Shown here one piece after another: positions 27,137 to 36,440 of a stretch of DNA of 64,000 nucleotides. The position numbers were made by a program, and so were the translations under genes. Under the pieces are notes generated by a model. It did no database searches, had not been told where the DNA came from, and worked only from the letters and a program-made list of their open reading frames with translations. The stretch is taken from contig CAWEVM010000017.1 of NCBI GenBank assembly GCA_963812505.1, positions 186,001 through 250,000 on the forward strand. The letters run 5' to 3'. Source of the DNA: JAMXLO01 sp963812505 (GTDB lineage: Bacteria; Pseudomonadota; Alphaproteobacteria; Acetobacterales; Acetobacteraceae). Each line of letters starts with the position of its first letter. Position 1 is the first letter of the stretch.

Positions 27137-27955
27137 TCATGCCGCACGTCGCCTCTGCGTCAGCGCGGCAAGCGTGCGATCGATCCGTACCAGCGCGTGC
27201 GGTTCCGAACTGAAAACCACGGCAAGTGCGCCACCGTCGCAGCGTACCACCCGTGCGGGCACCGGACCGTCGGCCTGTGGCAGTTCGAGTTCAATCGGTG
27301 TGCCGGGTGCCAACGTCCAGTCGCAGACCAGCGCCGCGCCGCCACGCGATATGTTGCGGAGCGTAAGCCGGGTTGCCGAGCGCCCCTTCGTCTGCACACC
27401 GACCATGACGCCATCCATGCTCAGGCGCTCGTAGCGACGGCGTTCATCAGTGGTGTCGTCGCGTACGGCGACGAGGAACTGATCCACCTCGATGCGTAGG
27501 GTCTCTGCCTCGCGTCCGATCCCCGCCGCGCCTGTCAGAACGTCGCGGCTGACGGTGCCGGCCTCGTCGGCAACCGTGACCACATGCTGCATTGCCTGAG
27601 CGGTGCCGGCAGTGGCGCCGGACACAGCCTGCACGCTGGCGGCGATCTCATGCGTGGTCGCACTCTGCTGTTCGACGGCAGCCGCGATCGCCGCCGACAC
27701 CTCGTTGATCTTGCCGATGATGGCGCCGATGTCGGCCATGGCCGCCACTGCTTCGCCGGTGGCGCTGCGCACGGTGTCGATCTGACTGCCGATATCGGCG
27801 GTGGCTTTCGCGGTCTGCGCCGCCAATGCCTTCACCTCGCCGGCGACGACAGCAAAGCCCTTGCCGGCCTCGCCGGCGCGTGCCGCCTCGATCGTCGCAT
27901 TCAGCGCCAGCAGATTGGTCTGGCTATCACCTAGAGCGATGGCGTTGAGCGAACA
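27137..27955 (-). pseudogene. 5'-truncated methyl-accepting chemotaxis protein with C-terminal PilZ domain
   Basis: The readable part starts in the signalling tip (SQTNLLALNATIEAARAGEA, GKGFAVVAGEVKALAAQTAK) and continues through the second signalling helix into a PilZ domain (RRRYERLSMDGVMVGVQ, then NISRGGAALVC). PilZ domains bind cyclic-di-GMP. Everything N-terminal of the hairpin tip (sensor domain, membrane helices, HAMP) is gone. Upstream of about 27955 the frame stays open for some codons but no longer resembles a receptor. The break lies 200 bases from a phage-type integrase, so the accessory region probably cut this gene. Confidence 0.75.
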
Positions 27956-28153
27956 TCCCCAGCCGTCCTGTATCGTCCCTAACAGACTGTAATCACTCAG
28001 ATATCTCCTCAGATCTGATTGGCGAGCTCGCGGCGGTCAGTCTCCGGCCGTCCCGCTTTGTTCCCGGGTATACCCGGCCGATAACGGGTAAAACTACTGG
28101 TAACCACGATGGGTCCTCGGCTATCGTCGGCGGTCTGAAACCGGTCACGATCG

Positions 28154-29322
28154 ATGCTCAAGAACGCGCTCTCCGCGAAAGCTGTGGCTAGCCTGAAGAG
28201 CGGTAAGCACCGCGACGGTGAGGGGCTGCAGTTCGAGGTCAAAGGTGGCAGCCGCCGCTGGACCTTCAACTACATGTGGGAGGGTCGCCAACGCGAGCTG
28301 GCTATCGGGAAGTATCCTGCAATGTCGCTGGCGGATGCGCGGGCTAAGCGGGCTGAACTGAGGGAGGCCAAGGATCGAGGGCTGGATCCCAGGCGCGTTC
28401 TGGCCGGACGCAGCCTTCCCGGCCAAGGCCATCACGTTCCGCCAGGACATGAGCACCTTCGTCGCCCACATGCGCGGCCAGTGGACCGCCAGGTCATCTG
28501 AAGGAGTGGCAGCAGTCCATGGATCGGATTGCGGGTCCGTTGATGGACAAGGCGACCGCCAGTTTGACGCAGGCCGACGTGCTGGAGGTGATCAAACCCG
28601 TCTGGGAAACCACCAATGAGACCGCGCGACGCGTCCTGGGACGCATCGACCAGGCAATCGAACATGCCATTGCCGTCGATCCGGCACGATTCAGCGGTTC
28701 CAACCCCTGTATCAACGTCTTGCGGTTCCTTCCGCGCGTGTCGGCGGTCGTAAAGCCGCGACCAGCGATGCCGTGGCGGGATCTGCCCGGCTTCTTCGCC
28801 GAGTTGCGGCAGCGCCCGGAGACAGCAGCACGCGCACTCGAACTGCTGTTGCTCGCCTGTTGCCCCAGAACCAGCGAGGTCATCCGGGCGACATGGAGCG
28901 AGATCGACGGCAATCGATGGAACGTGCCCGCCGAGCACATGAAATCCGGTGTCGCGCGGACGATCCCCTTGAGCACCGCTGCGGTGAATCTGCTCGAGAG
29001 CATCAAGCCGGTTCAGACCACACCCGACACACTGATATTTGGCAGTCGCCGACGCGGCGGATCAGGACGCCAGACGGACGACGCCATGCAGACGCTGATC
29101 CGCGACAAGATGGACCTGAGATACACCGTGCACGGCTTTCGGTCGTCATTCATGGACTGGGTCGCGGAGGTTCATCCTCAGCGTCTCCTGGAGGCTGAAC
29201 GGGCGCTGGACCACCAGATCGGCAGCCAAGTTCAGCGGGCCTATCTGAGAACGGATTTCTTGGATCAGCGCCGAGAACTTGCCGAATTGTGGGCGGATCA
29301 TTTAAGAAAACTATCCTCTTAG
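28154..29322 (+). pseudogene. P4-type tyrosine integrase, frameshifted
   Basis: The N-terminus has the DUF4102 arm-binding domain (SGKHRDGEGLQFEVKGGSRR, ELAIGKYPAMSLADARAKRA). The C-terminal half has the catalytic core, with arginine in ACCPRTSEVIRATW, HGFRSSFMDW, a DHQ histidine and the nucleophile in VQRAYLRTDF. The two halves are in different frames. An intermediate piece (AAFPAKAITFRQDMSTFVAH) is in the third frame, so at least two frameshifts lie between about 28400 and 28500. All catalytic residues survive. The stop is 29 bases before the tRNA fragment, the position expected for an island integrase. Confidence 0.82.
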
Positions 29323-29351
29323 GCGGCCGGTCGGCTGCGTCAGTCACCGCC

Positions 29352-29402
29352 GTCAGGCTCATAACCTGAAGGCCGCAGGTTCAAATCCTGCCCCCGCAAC
29401 CA
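29352..29402 (+). other. 3' part of initiator tRNA-Met (probable attachment site)
   Basis: Fifty-one bases match the anticodon arm, variable loop, T arm and CCA end of an initiator tRNA with anticodon CAT: TCAGGCTCATAACCTGA is the anticodon stem-loop and GGTTCAAATCC is the T-loop core, ending GCAACCA. The acceptor 5' strand and D arm are absent upstream, so this is not a functional tRNA. A partial tRNA 3' end just beyond an integrase gene is the normal signature of an att site left by integration. Confidence 0.8.
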
Positions 29403-29957
29403 GACTTCTATAGGAAAATCAATAATTTAAGCCGTCGACCTCCCGTGGCGCTGTTTGCTTCATGGAAGCGCCATGGAAGCCCCCGGCGTCGTTTGGTCAC
29501 GCGTAGGCATTACAGTTGAAGATTGGCTCCGGGCGGAGATTGAGGGCACTGACTGCCAGGCCGGGGGCCTGGAGCGATCCAGGCCCGTGAATTGGCTGGA
29601 CGGCGACGACCGACGGCGATGCCCTGCCCGTCGCATCACGCGAGAAACTCCGAGATCCGGGTCGGTCTGGCGATGATGAGGGCTGGTCGGGCATGGGATG
29701 GACGGCGTCGGGGCCAGCCGGCATGATGCGCATACGCGCCGAGAAGTCCGGTTATCGGCAGCAAACGCGGCGGCCTAGAGCCGCCTACGCGACCAGCGGA
29801 GAAGCTTATCGGAAGTCATCTTTGCGGCCACGGTGACCTGCAATGCATGCGTTGCCAATGCCGCTTATGGCGAGCGCGAGCTGGAGCGTAGGGTCCGAGC
29901 GCCTGGGATCGGCGTCCATCTCGGCATCGGTTCCGACCTCCGGGTAAAGGGGGGACC
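29403..29957. other. Gene-poor region with repeated motif copies
   Basis: No convincing gene is seen. Two copies of a repeated motif occur: GAGAAGTCCGGTTATCGGC at 29741-29759 and the shorter GAGAAGCTTATCGG at 29799-29812. A short plus-strand frame at 29455-29676 lacks a ribosome site and is probably chance. Confidence 0.5.
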
Positions 29958-31540
29958 ATGGAACGCCGCCGCTTTATCGCGGCCTCGGCCGCCGTACTTG
30001 CTCTGCCGTCAATAGCACGGAGCGAAAAAACCTCGGTGCTCAAATACGCGCCGATTGGGGATCTCCGGTCGTAGATCCGGTCGTGTCGTTGTCCTACGAG
30101 ACGCGCAGTCACGGCTTCATGGTGTTCGACACGCTCTATGGGTCAGGCTGGCGTTGATCAGGGCTTCGCGGCGAAGCCACAGATGGTGGCCGGCCACATC
30201 ATCGAGAACGATGGTAAGACTTGGAAGCTGACGTTGCGCGATGGGCTGCTGTTCCATGATGGCACGCAAGTCCTGGCGCGCGACTGTGTGGCCAGTATCC
30301 GGCGCTGGGGTACGCGAGATCTGTTCGGTCAGACGCTGATGCAACGCACGGACGAACTAACTGCGTCCGACGATCGGACGTTCGTGTTCCGGTTAAACAA
30401 GCCCTTCTCGCTGCTGCCGGATGCGCTTGGCAAGTTTTCACTCAGAATGTGCCCAATCATGCCAGAGCACTTGGCCAAGACCGATCCGTTTGAGCCAGTG
30501 ACCGAGGTTATCGGCAGCGGTCCCTTCCGCTTCAAAGCGGACGAGTGCGTACCGGGGCACTCTACGCCTACGAGCGCTTCACAGACTACAGGCCACGCGA
30601 TGACGGGAAGGCGGATCTCACCTCCGGCCCGAAGGTTGTGCATTTCGATCGAGTCGAGTGGCATTTGAATCCCGATCAAGCCAGCGTCACGGCAGCTTTG
30701 CAATCGGGCGAGATCGACTGGACTGAATACGCATATGATGAGCTGCGACCGGTGCTGAGGCACGACAGCCGGATCATCCTCCAACGAGTGGGCTCCACCG
30801 GCTTCTGGGGCTTTCTGAGGCCAAACCACCTGTTCCCGCCATTCAACAACCCGGCGATCCGACGTGCCTTGATGGGGGCTTTCGATCAGGCAACGTTCAT
30901 GACCGCCGTGATCGACCAGGACCCGACGAACTGGCATGTGCCGACGGGCTTCTTTCCTCCCGCCTCGCCGATGGCAAGCGATGTGGGGTTTGCAGCTCTC
31001 ATCGGCCCCCGAGGTCTCGGGCGGGTGAAACACGACCTGGAGGCGGCAGGGTATCAAGGTGAGACGGTTGTGCTAATGAGTCCGGCTAATGCTTGGGGCA
31101 TCAAGGCGATGTGTGACGTCGCCGCAGACACCATGCGCCAGGTCGGAATGAACGTCGATGAGCAGGTGGCTGACGGGGCCACTATTTCGCAGCGGATCGT
31201 CAGCAAGAAGCCACCCGATCAAGGGGGATGGAATCCCTTCTGCGGGGGCCTGCAAGGAACGGACGTGCTGACTCCAGCGGATCACGGGCTCCTGCGCGGC
31301 GACGGCGCGGGCGTAGGTTGGCCGAGCAGTCCCAAGATCGAGAAGCTGCGCAATCAGTGGCTCGACGCACCCGATATTACTGCTCAACGGACGATCGCCA
31401 CGGAGATGCAAGCTCAGGCCTTCATCGACCTGCCCTGCTTCCCTCTCGGCACTTGGTACCCTTCTACGGCCTTCCGAGCCGACCTGACAGGCGTATTAGA
31501 CGGGCAGGCACTCTTCTGGAATGTCCATCGGCAGAGATGA
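29958..31540 (+). pseudogene. Family 5 (dipeptide/nickel-type) ABC substrate-binding protein, several frameshifts
   Basis: The start at 29958, behind AAAGGGGGG, gives a twin-arginine-like signal peptide (MERRRFIAASAAVLALPSIA). The mature protein follows the SBP_bac_5 pattern: DGLLFHDGTQVLARDCVASI, VIGSGPFRFKADE, ALQSGEIDWTEYAYDELRPV, FFPPASPMASDVG. It is spread over three reading frames, with shifts near 30067, 30140 and 30550. Three independent shifts make a true pseudogene more likely than sequencing error. The family binds oligopeptides, nickel or other solutes; no permease or ATPase genes accompany it. Confidence 0.8.
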
Positions 31541-32119
31541 TTTGATCTCGGACAAGGTGCTGCACTTCCTGGCAAGTGCATCGGGAAACGCAGTTATCGC
31601 CCCCACCACACAGTCGCAGGCCCGCCAATAGCATGCCGAAAGCCGAGTTATCGGAAGGCAACCGGATGTGACAGCCACCGATGACCGGCCGAGAAGTCCG
31701 CTTATCGCCGGTAATTTGCGCCGGAGAACGCTGGTCGGCGGCACGCCCCAGTCGTAACTAATTTCCAGTATGCATCGGGTAAAGATGCGACCAGCTTGGA
31801 GCAGTGCCATGTGCGCACGGACTTACACACTGGTCATAAAGGCGGCTACGGCTCTCGTCCTGTCAGGCGTATCCCCCTCGGCCTATGCCCGCGGTGGGCG
31901 GACATTCCTCGACCCCCAGCTCCAGCACCGGCTCTCACGGATGCTGGGAAGCGTGGCGCGGTAACGGCTCTTCCTCCGCGTTCCGGAGGCTGGCCTAGAG
32001 GTGAGTAGGATAGGCCGTCGGCAGCACCGGTTACCAGCCAGGAAGTCGGTTTATCGGCGGGGAATGCGGACCAATGCCGGGTTATCATGGTTTATGGAAA
32101 GTCCAGAGGCGGACGGTAT
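31541..32119. repeat. Non-coding stretch with repeated GAAGTCCG-TTATCGG motifs
   Basis: No gene is apparent. Copies of the motif are at 31691-31709 (GAGAAGTCCGCTTATCGCC), 32041-32058 (GGAAGTCGGTTTATCGGC), and partial versions at 31645-31654 and 32076-32085. The copies at 29741 and 31691 are in direct orientation and bracket the decayed binding-protein gene. They may be recombination sites. Confidence 0.45.
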
Positions 32120-32998
32120 CTACCGTCCCATCCCATAGAAGCTTGAGAGGCGACCCGGCTCGTATGTTCCTTGCATCATGGCTATCAAGTCGAAAGCGAA
32201 CTGGGCGAAATGCGTCTCCATCCACATAAGATGAGAGAGTATATGGCAGGTGTCGGATACTCTGACGGATTTAGACATCGCAAAGCCCGTAAGTAGAGAT
32301 TCCGTGAGCCCTTTTGTTATGGGCTTCTCACTCCGTCCGAGTTGCAGCCTGCCAGTCAGCGGGCGGCTGTGGCCGTCACCCCGAAGAATCATCCCGCCAA
32401 GAAAATTGCGTAACTCCATTCCTTTGATCGCTGTGTTCAATGCCGTGAGCTTAAACTCGTCTTCTTTCTTGAGCTCGAAAAAGATTAGTCCGCAGGTAAA
32501 CGCGGGAGGCAAATGCAGCTTGTAGCGCTCTTTCGGATCATCAATTCCGCCCATCAGTGGCAGCAGATCCTTTAGATGCTTGATTGCATCGGCCACTGTT
32601 CTCGGTGAGAATTGAGACTTGACCTCCAACACGCATGCAACGTGCTCAACTGGTATAGCACGGGAAAGCCCTCGCCCTGCTTGGTCTGGGTTTGTGTCAG
32701 TCCACAACACCGGAGAGTTTTGGACATCGTAGATGATGACATCGTAATGCGGTGTCTTAGCGTCGTGCTTCAACCCTGAAGATACAATGTAGCCTGAGGT
32801 CACGCCAAATTTCTGTGGCAAGAATTCGGATAGCCATTTCCTCACGTCAGCTTCTCCAACCTTGCCATGGAGAACCCTGACCTTGTGAGAGGCGGCTCTG
32901 TCCTTTGCTAGATCGTAGGCGTCCAGTAACCCCTTCCTAGTGGTTAAAAACTGCGTCCAACCTTGGGATGGGAACTCGATTTTCAGGTTGCCACTCAT
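32120..32998 (-). CDS. DUF6602-like protein with a nuclease-type EVK motif
   Basis: 292 residues without signal peptide or membrane helix. A central strand-rich stretch contains HYDVIIYDVQNSPVLW and, about 40 residues later, ACVLEVKSQFSPRTVADAIK. The spacing D...(E)VK and the preceding VTSGYIVSSGLKHD fit DUF6602, a family with a restriction-endonuclease-like (PD-(D/E)xK) core found in defence and mobile contexts (family recalled, function inferred). Its ATG overlaps the stop of the upstream resolvase gene by 4 bases (ATGA), so translation is coupled. GC content is lower than in the metabolic genes. Confidence 0.7.
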   Translation of the reverse strand: MSGNLKIEFPSQGWTQFLTTRKGLLDAYDLAKDRAASHKVRVLHGKVGEADVRKWLSEFLPQKFGVTSGYIVSSGLKHDAKTPHYDVIIYDVQNSPVLWTDTNPDQAGRGLSRAIPVEHVACVLEVKSQFSPRTVADAIKHLKDLLPLMGGIDDPKERYKLHLPPAFTCGLIFFELKKEDEFKLTALNTAIKGMELRNFLGGMILRGDGHSRPLTGRLQLGRSEKPITKGLTESLLTGFAMSKSVRVSDTCHILSHLMWMETHFAQFAFDLIAMMQGTYEPGRLSSFYGMGR

Positions 32999-33540
32999 GC
33001 CGAAAGCCTAGAAATCGTCGCGTGGTGGACGTTGAAGCTGCGCGCGATCTCACGCACCGCCTCGCCGCTGTCTCTGCGCTTGATCGCCTCGGCGCGCTGA
33101 TGTGGGGTGAGCTTTGGCTTGCGGCCCATCTTCACGCCGCGCGCCTTCGCCCGCTCCCGGCCTTCGCCAGTCCGCGCCCGGATGAGGTCGCGCTCGAACT
33201 CCGCAAGGCCACCCAGCACGGTCAGCATCAGCCGCCCGTGTGATGTGGTGGTGTCGGCCCATGCGTCGCCTAGCGACCGGAATCCGGCCTTCTTGCCGGT
33301 GATGGTGGCGAGGGTGTTCAACAGGTCGCGGGTTGATCGCGCCAGCCGGTCGAGCCGCGTCACCGTCAGCACGTCGCCCGCCTCAAGCTGGCCGAGCAAC
33401 CGGCGAAGCTGCGCGCGGTCGGTCTTGGCCCCGCTCGCCACTTCGCGGAACACTTTCTTGCATCCGGCCTTGGTCAGTTGGCGGACCTGGGCCTCAACGC
33501 TCTGGCCGTCCGTCGATACCCGCGCATAGCCGTATTTCAT
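32995..33540 (-). CDS. Serine recombinase, resolvase/invertase family
   Basis: 181 residues from ATG 33540. The N-terminal catalytic domain has YARVSTDGQSVEAQVRQL with the nucleophilic serine, VASGAKTDRAQLRRLL, and the arginine motif DVLTVTRLDRLARSTRDLLN. FERDLIRARTGEGRERAKAR leads to a C-terminal HTH with AVREIARSFNVHHATISRL. This is a small Tn3-type resolvase or invertase. It is transcribed with the DUF6602 gene. No res site of standard arrangement is recognised upstream. Confidence 0.92.
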   Translation of the reverse strand: MKYGYARVSTDGQSVEAQVRQLTKAGCKKVFREVASGAKTDRAQLRRLLGQLEAGDVLTVTRLDRLARSTRDLLNTLATITGKKAGFRSLGDAWADTTTSHGRLMLTVLGGLAEFERDLIRARTGEGRERAKARGVKMGRKPKLTPHQRAEAIKRRDSGEAVREIARSFNVHHATISRLSA

Positions 33541-33659
33541 GGTGCCATTCTGCACCGGAATTACGCGCCGAAAAAAGGATAATCGTTTCAGCGGCCTAGT
33601 TTGGGTGCGAAATTCTTGCAGACCGTGTGAAAATCCGCCCTGCAGCAACGCTGGTCAGA

Positions 33660-33746
33660 CCTACTATCTGCGATCTGATCGTCTATCGACGCCTCGCGCT
33701 GGCTGTCTGACGAGTATCGCGCGTAGATGGCTGCTCGATGGATCAT
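33660..33746 (-). pseudogene. N-terminal fragment of a large serine recombinase
   Basis: Only the first 29 codons remain: MIHRAAIYARYSSDSQREAS followed by IDDQI. This is the catalytic start of phage-integrase-type large serine recombinases, with the active serine in RYSSD. The frame then loses similarity and no downstream domains exist. It marks a further decayed mobile element next to the resolvase gene. Confidence 0.65.
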
Positions 33747-34758
33747 GGTGCTGCTCGGTCGCCAAGCTCGAAGTTTGGAGCATCGATCTGGCCGCCGTCT
33801 AGATTGCCTACATCCCTGAACATCTGTCGTGCAGCCTGCCGCGCAAGATGTCTCACCAGAACTGACAGTGTGGCGGCGAGTGACCGGCCGCGGTGCTTCG
33901 CAGTGCAGCGGTTCGGGCGTCGTCGCAGGGATGTTGGTCCCGGTCGTCATAGACGAGAGAGTTAATGCTGGAACCCAATCAGGGACGACCACCACGTTGC
34001 GGCTCCGTCCGCGACCCACTGCGTGAACTGCCAAACTTGGAAGCCTACAAGATCGGCTTGGTGGCAACCTCGACTGCGGCAATGATCGCCTCTGTATCGC
34101 CTCTGTCCTTTCCCGATCCTCGTCGGCAAACTTCGAGGCGCGAGGGCATTGTCAGCGCGACCATTCAACTTGACCATCAGCATGCGTTGGCGCGGGCGGA
34201 TCGCCGGCAACGCTAAGCGACATAAGCTCGAGCGTCGGAGGCTGCGGTTCATCCGTGTTCCAGGGGTCCTTGCGATGGGCGACCCTTATGACCCCGATTG
34301 ACTGCTTCATGGCCATCTTCTCGGCATCTGCATCGGCCTCCCTGACTTGGTCTACCTCCTTCAGTTCAGTGACCGGAGGGGTTTCTGCATATCCCAGCGG
34401 CAGCAAGCGGCCACGATCGCGACGGCTGATCCGGCTCAGACGGCCCCCAACTGGCGATTATGCGGACGCACTCCCGCGGCTGCCGTTGGCCGACTGGCTT
34501 TTGCGCATAGCTGGGAGCCCTACTGTCCCGTACTTTAGCCAGAGCGTCCCTGGCCTTCATACGGAATAGGATGCCACACGGCGCATTACGCGGCGTGCTC
34601 GCATGTCAACCGCCCCCGACGCTTGTGCTGCCCGTTTGTCGGCGTCTGGTCTATGGGCACGCGCTCCACATAACCGCTTCGCCGAGGAGGCACCTCTTGC
34701 TTGCCGCCGCGCATCCGGTGCGGCTAGCGACACATCCCCAAAACGTGAGCTGAGCCCT
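33747..34758. other. About 1 kb without a recognisable gene
   Basis: Several open frames of 60-105 codons cross this stretch on both strands, but none has a ribosome site together with a protein-like composition. I see no RNA gene. The right part leads into the regulatory region of the beta-propeller gene. Confidence 0.4.
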
Positions 34759-34774
34759 GTGACGTAGCTCACAA
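34759..34774 (+). promoter_or_regulatory. CRP/FNR-type palindrome upstream of the propeller gene
   Basis: TGTGACGTAGCTCACA is a perfect TGTGA-N6-TCACA palindrome, the consensus half-sites and spacing of cAMP-CRP binding. It is centred 98 bases before the propeller start. A TATACA-like -10 element is at 34841, just ahead of the ribosome site. A similar palindrome precedes the next secreted-protein gene and the cyclase gene. Binding by a CRP-family protein is inferred from the sequence only. Confidence 0.6.
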
Positions 34775-34864
34775 AGTCTTCGCCGATCACCGTGCAACTG
34801 CTCTTTTTTGGGTGCGCCTCTCGTTTGGGCGCTCCGTAAATATACACTGAAGGGAAACGAGAAA

Positions 34865-35896
34865 ATGTGGAATACCGACGACCTCATGGCTCAGACGGGC
34901 GCCGTATTCACAGCGGGGGATCCGAACGGATACATGTTCGACGCGCAGGGGACCCAGCACGTCGTGTACCGCGGCGATGATGGTCATGTTCATGAACTCT
35001 GGTGGGATGGTCAGTGGCATACCGAGAACCTTACGGGGATGACCAACGCCGTGCGCTGCCTTGGCGACCCAAGCGGTTATGTATTCGTCGCACAGGGAAC
35101 CCAACACGTCGTGTACCGTGGGACCGACAATCATATTCATGAGCTATGGTGGAATGATCAGTGGAATACTGATGACATTACGACTGCCACCAATGCGCCT
35201 GATGCGGCTGGCGATCCACATGGTTACATGTTCGAAGCGCAGGGAACCCAGCATGTCGTATACCTAGGGACCGATGGCCATATTCATGAGCTTTGGTGGA
35301 ACGGCCAGTGGAACACTGATGACCTCACGGCTCAAACAGGTGCAGTGTTCCCAGCGGGGGATCCGAACGGATACATGTTCGACGCGCAGGGGACCCAGCA
35401 CGTCGTGTACCGCGGCGATGATGGTCATGTTCATGAACTCTGGTGGGATGGTCAGTGGCATACCGAGAACCTTACCGGGATGACCAACGCCGTGCGATGC
35501 CTTGGCGACCCAAGCGGTTATGTATTCGTCGCACAGGGAACCCAACACGTTGTGTACCGTGGGACCGACGGCCATATTCATGAGCTTTGGTGGAACGGCC
35601 AATGGAACACCGATGACATTACGGCTGCCACCAATGCGCCTGATGCTGCTGGCGATCCGCATGGTTATATGTTCGACGCGCAGGGGACCCAGCACGTCGT
35701 ATACCTAGGGACCGATGGCCATATTCATGAACTGTGGTGGAGCGGCGAGTGGAACACTGATGATATTACGGCTGCCACCAATGCACCCGATGCTGCTGGT
35801 GATCCACATGGTTATATGTTCGACGCGCAGGGGACGCAGCACGTCGTGTACCACGCCGTCGATGACCATATCCACGAGTTGTGGTGGGGACCCTGA
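34865..35896 (+). CDS. Seven-bladed beta-propeller repeat protein (lectin-like)
   Basis: 343 residues, exactly seven repeats of 49 residues with no other domain. Each repeat reads about WNTDD(I/L)T..T.A...AGDP, then GY.F.AQGTQHVVYRGTD, then HIHELWW. Regular aromatic/His-rich repeats in seven copies fit a tectonin/PLL-type sugar-binding beta-propeller. Repeats 1-3 and 4-6 are nearly identical, so a 441-bp block was duplicated, and repeat 7 copies repeat 6. The ATG at 34865 follows GAAGGG; an ATG at 34808 lies over the promoter and is rejected. There is no signal peptide, as in known PLL lectins. The ligand is unknown. Confidence 0.82.
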   Translation: MWNTDDLMAQTGAVFTAGDPNGYMFDAQGTQHVVYRGDDGHVHELWWDGQWHTENLTGMTNAVRCLGDPSGYVFVAQGTQHVVYRGTDNHIHELWWNDQWNTDDITTATNAPDAAGDPHGYMFEAQGTQHVVYLGTDGHIHELWWNGQWNTDDLTAQTGAVFPAGDPNGYMFDAQGTQHVVYRGDDGHVHELWWDGQWHTENLTGMTNAVRCLGDPSGYVFVAQGTQHVVYRGTDGHIHELWWNGQWNTDDITAATNAPDAAGDPHGYMFDAQGTQHVVYLGTDGHIHELWWSGEWNTDDITAATNAPDAAGDPHGYMFDAQGTQHVVYHAVDDHIHELWWGP

Positions 35897-36274
35897 TACT
35901 CCGCGCCGCCTGCTACCGAGATCGGCTGGTAGTGCCGCAAAGCCGTTCATTCTGTGGGGAGGGGATGCTCTTCGATCGGAAGCTGATGATTGGTCGTTTG
36001 CTTATGACCAAAGCTCACCATGGACCGCGCCTTTCCTGCGGGCCCTTCTATACTCTGGTGCGGTGTGGCGCTTTTCTGCCTGATTTGGCTGCGAAAACCG
36101 AAGGTGTCGTGGGTGCCCGATAGTGAAACAATCTCGCCGGACGAAACGAGCCCACCGAACGTCAGACGGTCCGGCCACGAAATCGAATAAGAGAAGGGAT
36201 TAAACATGGCTCCTGCCGTAACATCGAAGGAGTCGAGGCCAATGCGATCGTGCTCACGTTACCGTGATCCTGGA
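35897..36274. other. Intergenic region before the small secreted protein
   Basis: No convincing gene. An ATG at 36206 with a good AGAAGGG site opens 71 codons to 36421, but that frame runs through the CRP-type palindrome and the promoter of the next gene, so it is probably a gene remnant or chance. A second inverted pair, TCACG-N4-CGTGA, lies at 36254-36267. Confidence 0.4.
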
Positions 36275-36290
36275 TGTGAGGTAGGTCACG
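36275..36290 (+). promoter_or_regulatory. CRP/FNR-type palindrome upstream of the secreted protein
   Basis: TGTGAGGTAGGTCACG differs from the TGTGA-N6-TCACA consensus at one end base. A TATACT hexamer at 36323-36328 could be the -10 element, which would put the site near -50, a normal activating position. The assignment rests on sequence only. Confidence 0.55.
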
Positions 36291-36440
36291 GCGTTTTTCA
36301 CGCCATCTATGGCATGCTTGTTTATACTTTTCGCGGCGCGCCGTGGTTTCGAGTTGGGAAATGTCGGTGTGTCCCACTCTTGGCATGCCCTGGGGAGGGT
36401 ATAGCTAACGCGCTTCCATGATTAACCAAGGGAGGCTGCC

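Noticed and set aside
29345..29402. A functional tRNA-Met gene
   Set aside because: The acceptor 5' strand and D arm are missing, so it can only be a 3' fragment.
34865..35896. CRISPR or satellite repeat in the propeller gene
   Set aside because: The 147-bp period is an exact multiple of three and encodes a conserved protein repeat, with no spacer-like variation.
35264..35950. Minus-strand frames within the propeller gene
   Set aside because: They are periodic because the DNA repeat is periodic, not because of coding.
36206..36421. A 71-codon gene with a good ribosome site
   Set aside because: The frame crosses the CRP-type palindrome and the promoter of the following gene, and the product has no protein-like pattern. 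A remnant remains possible.
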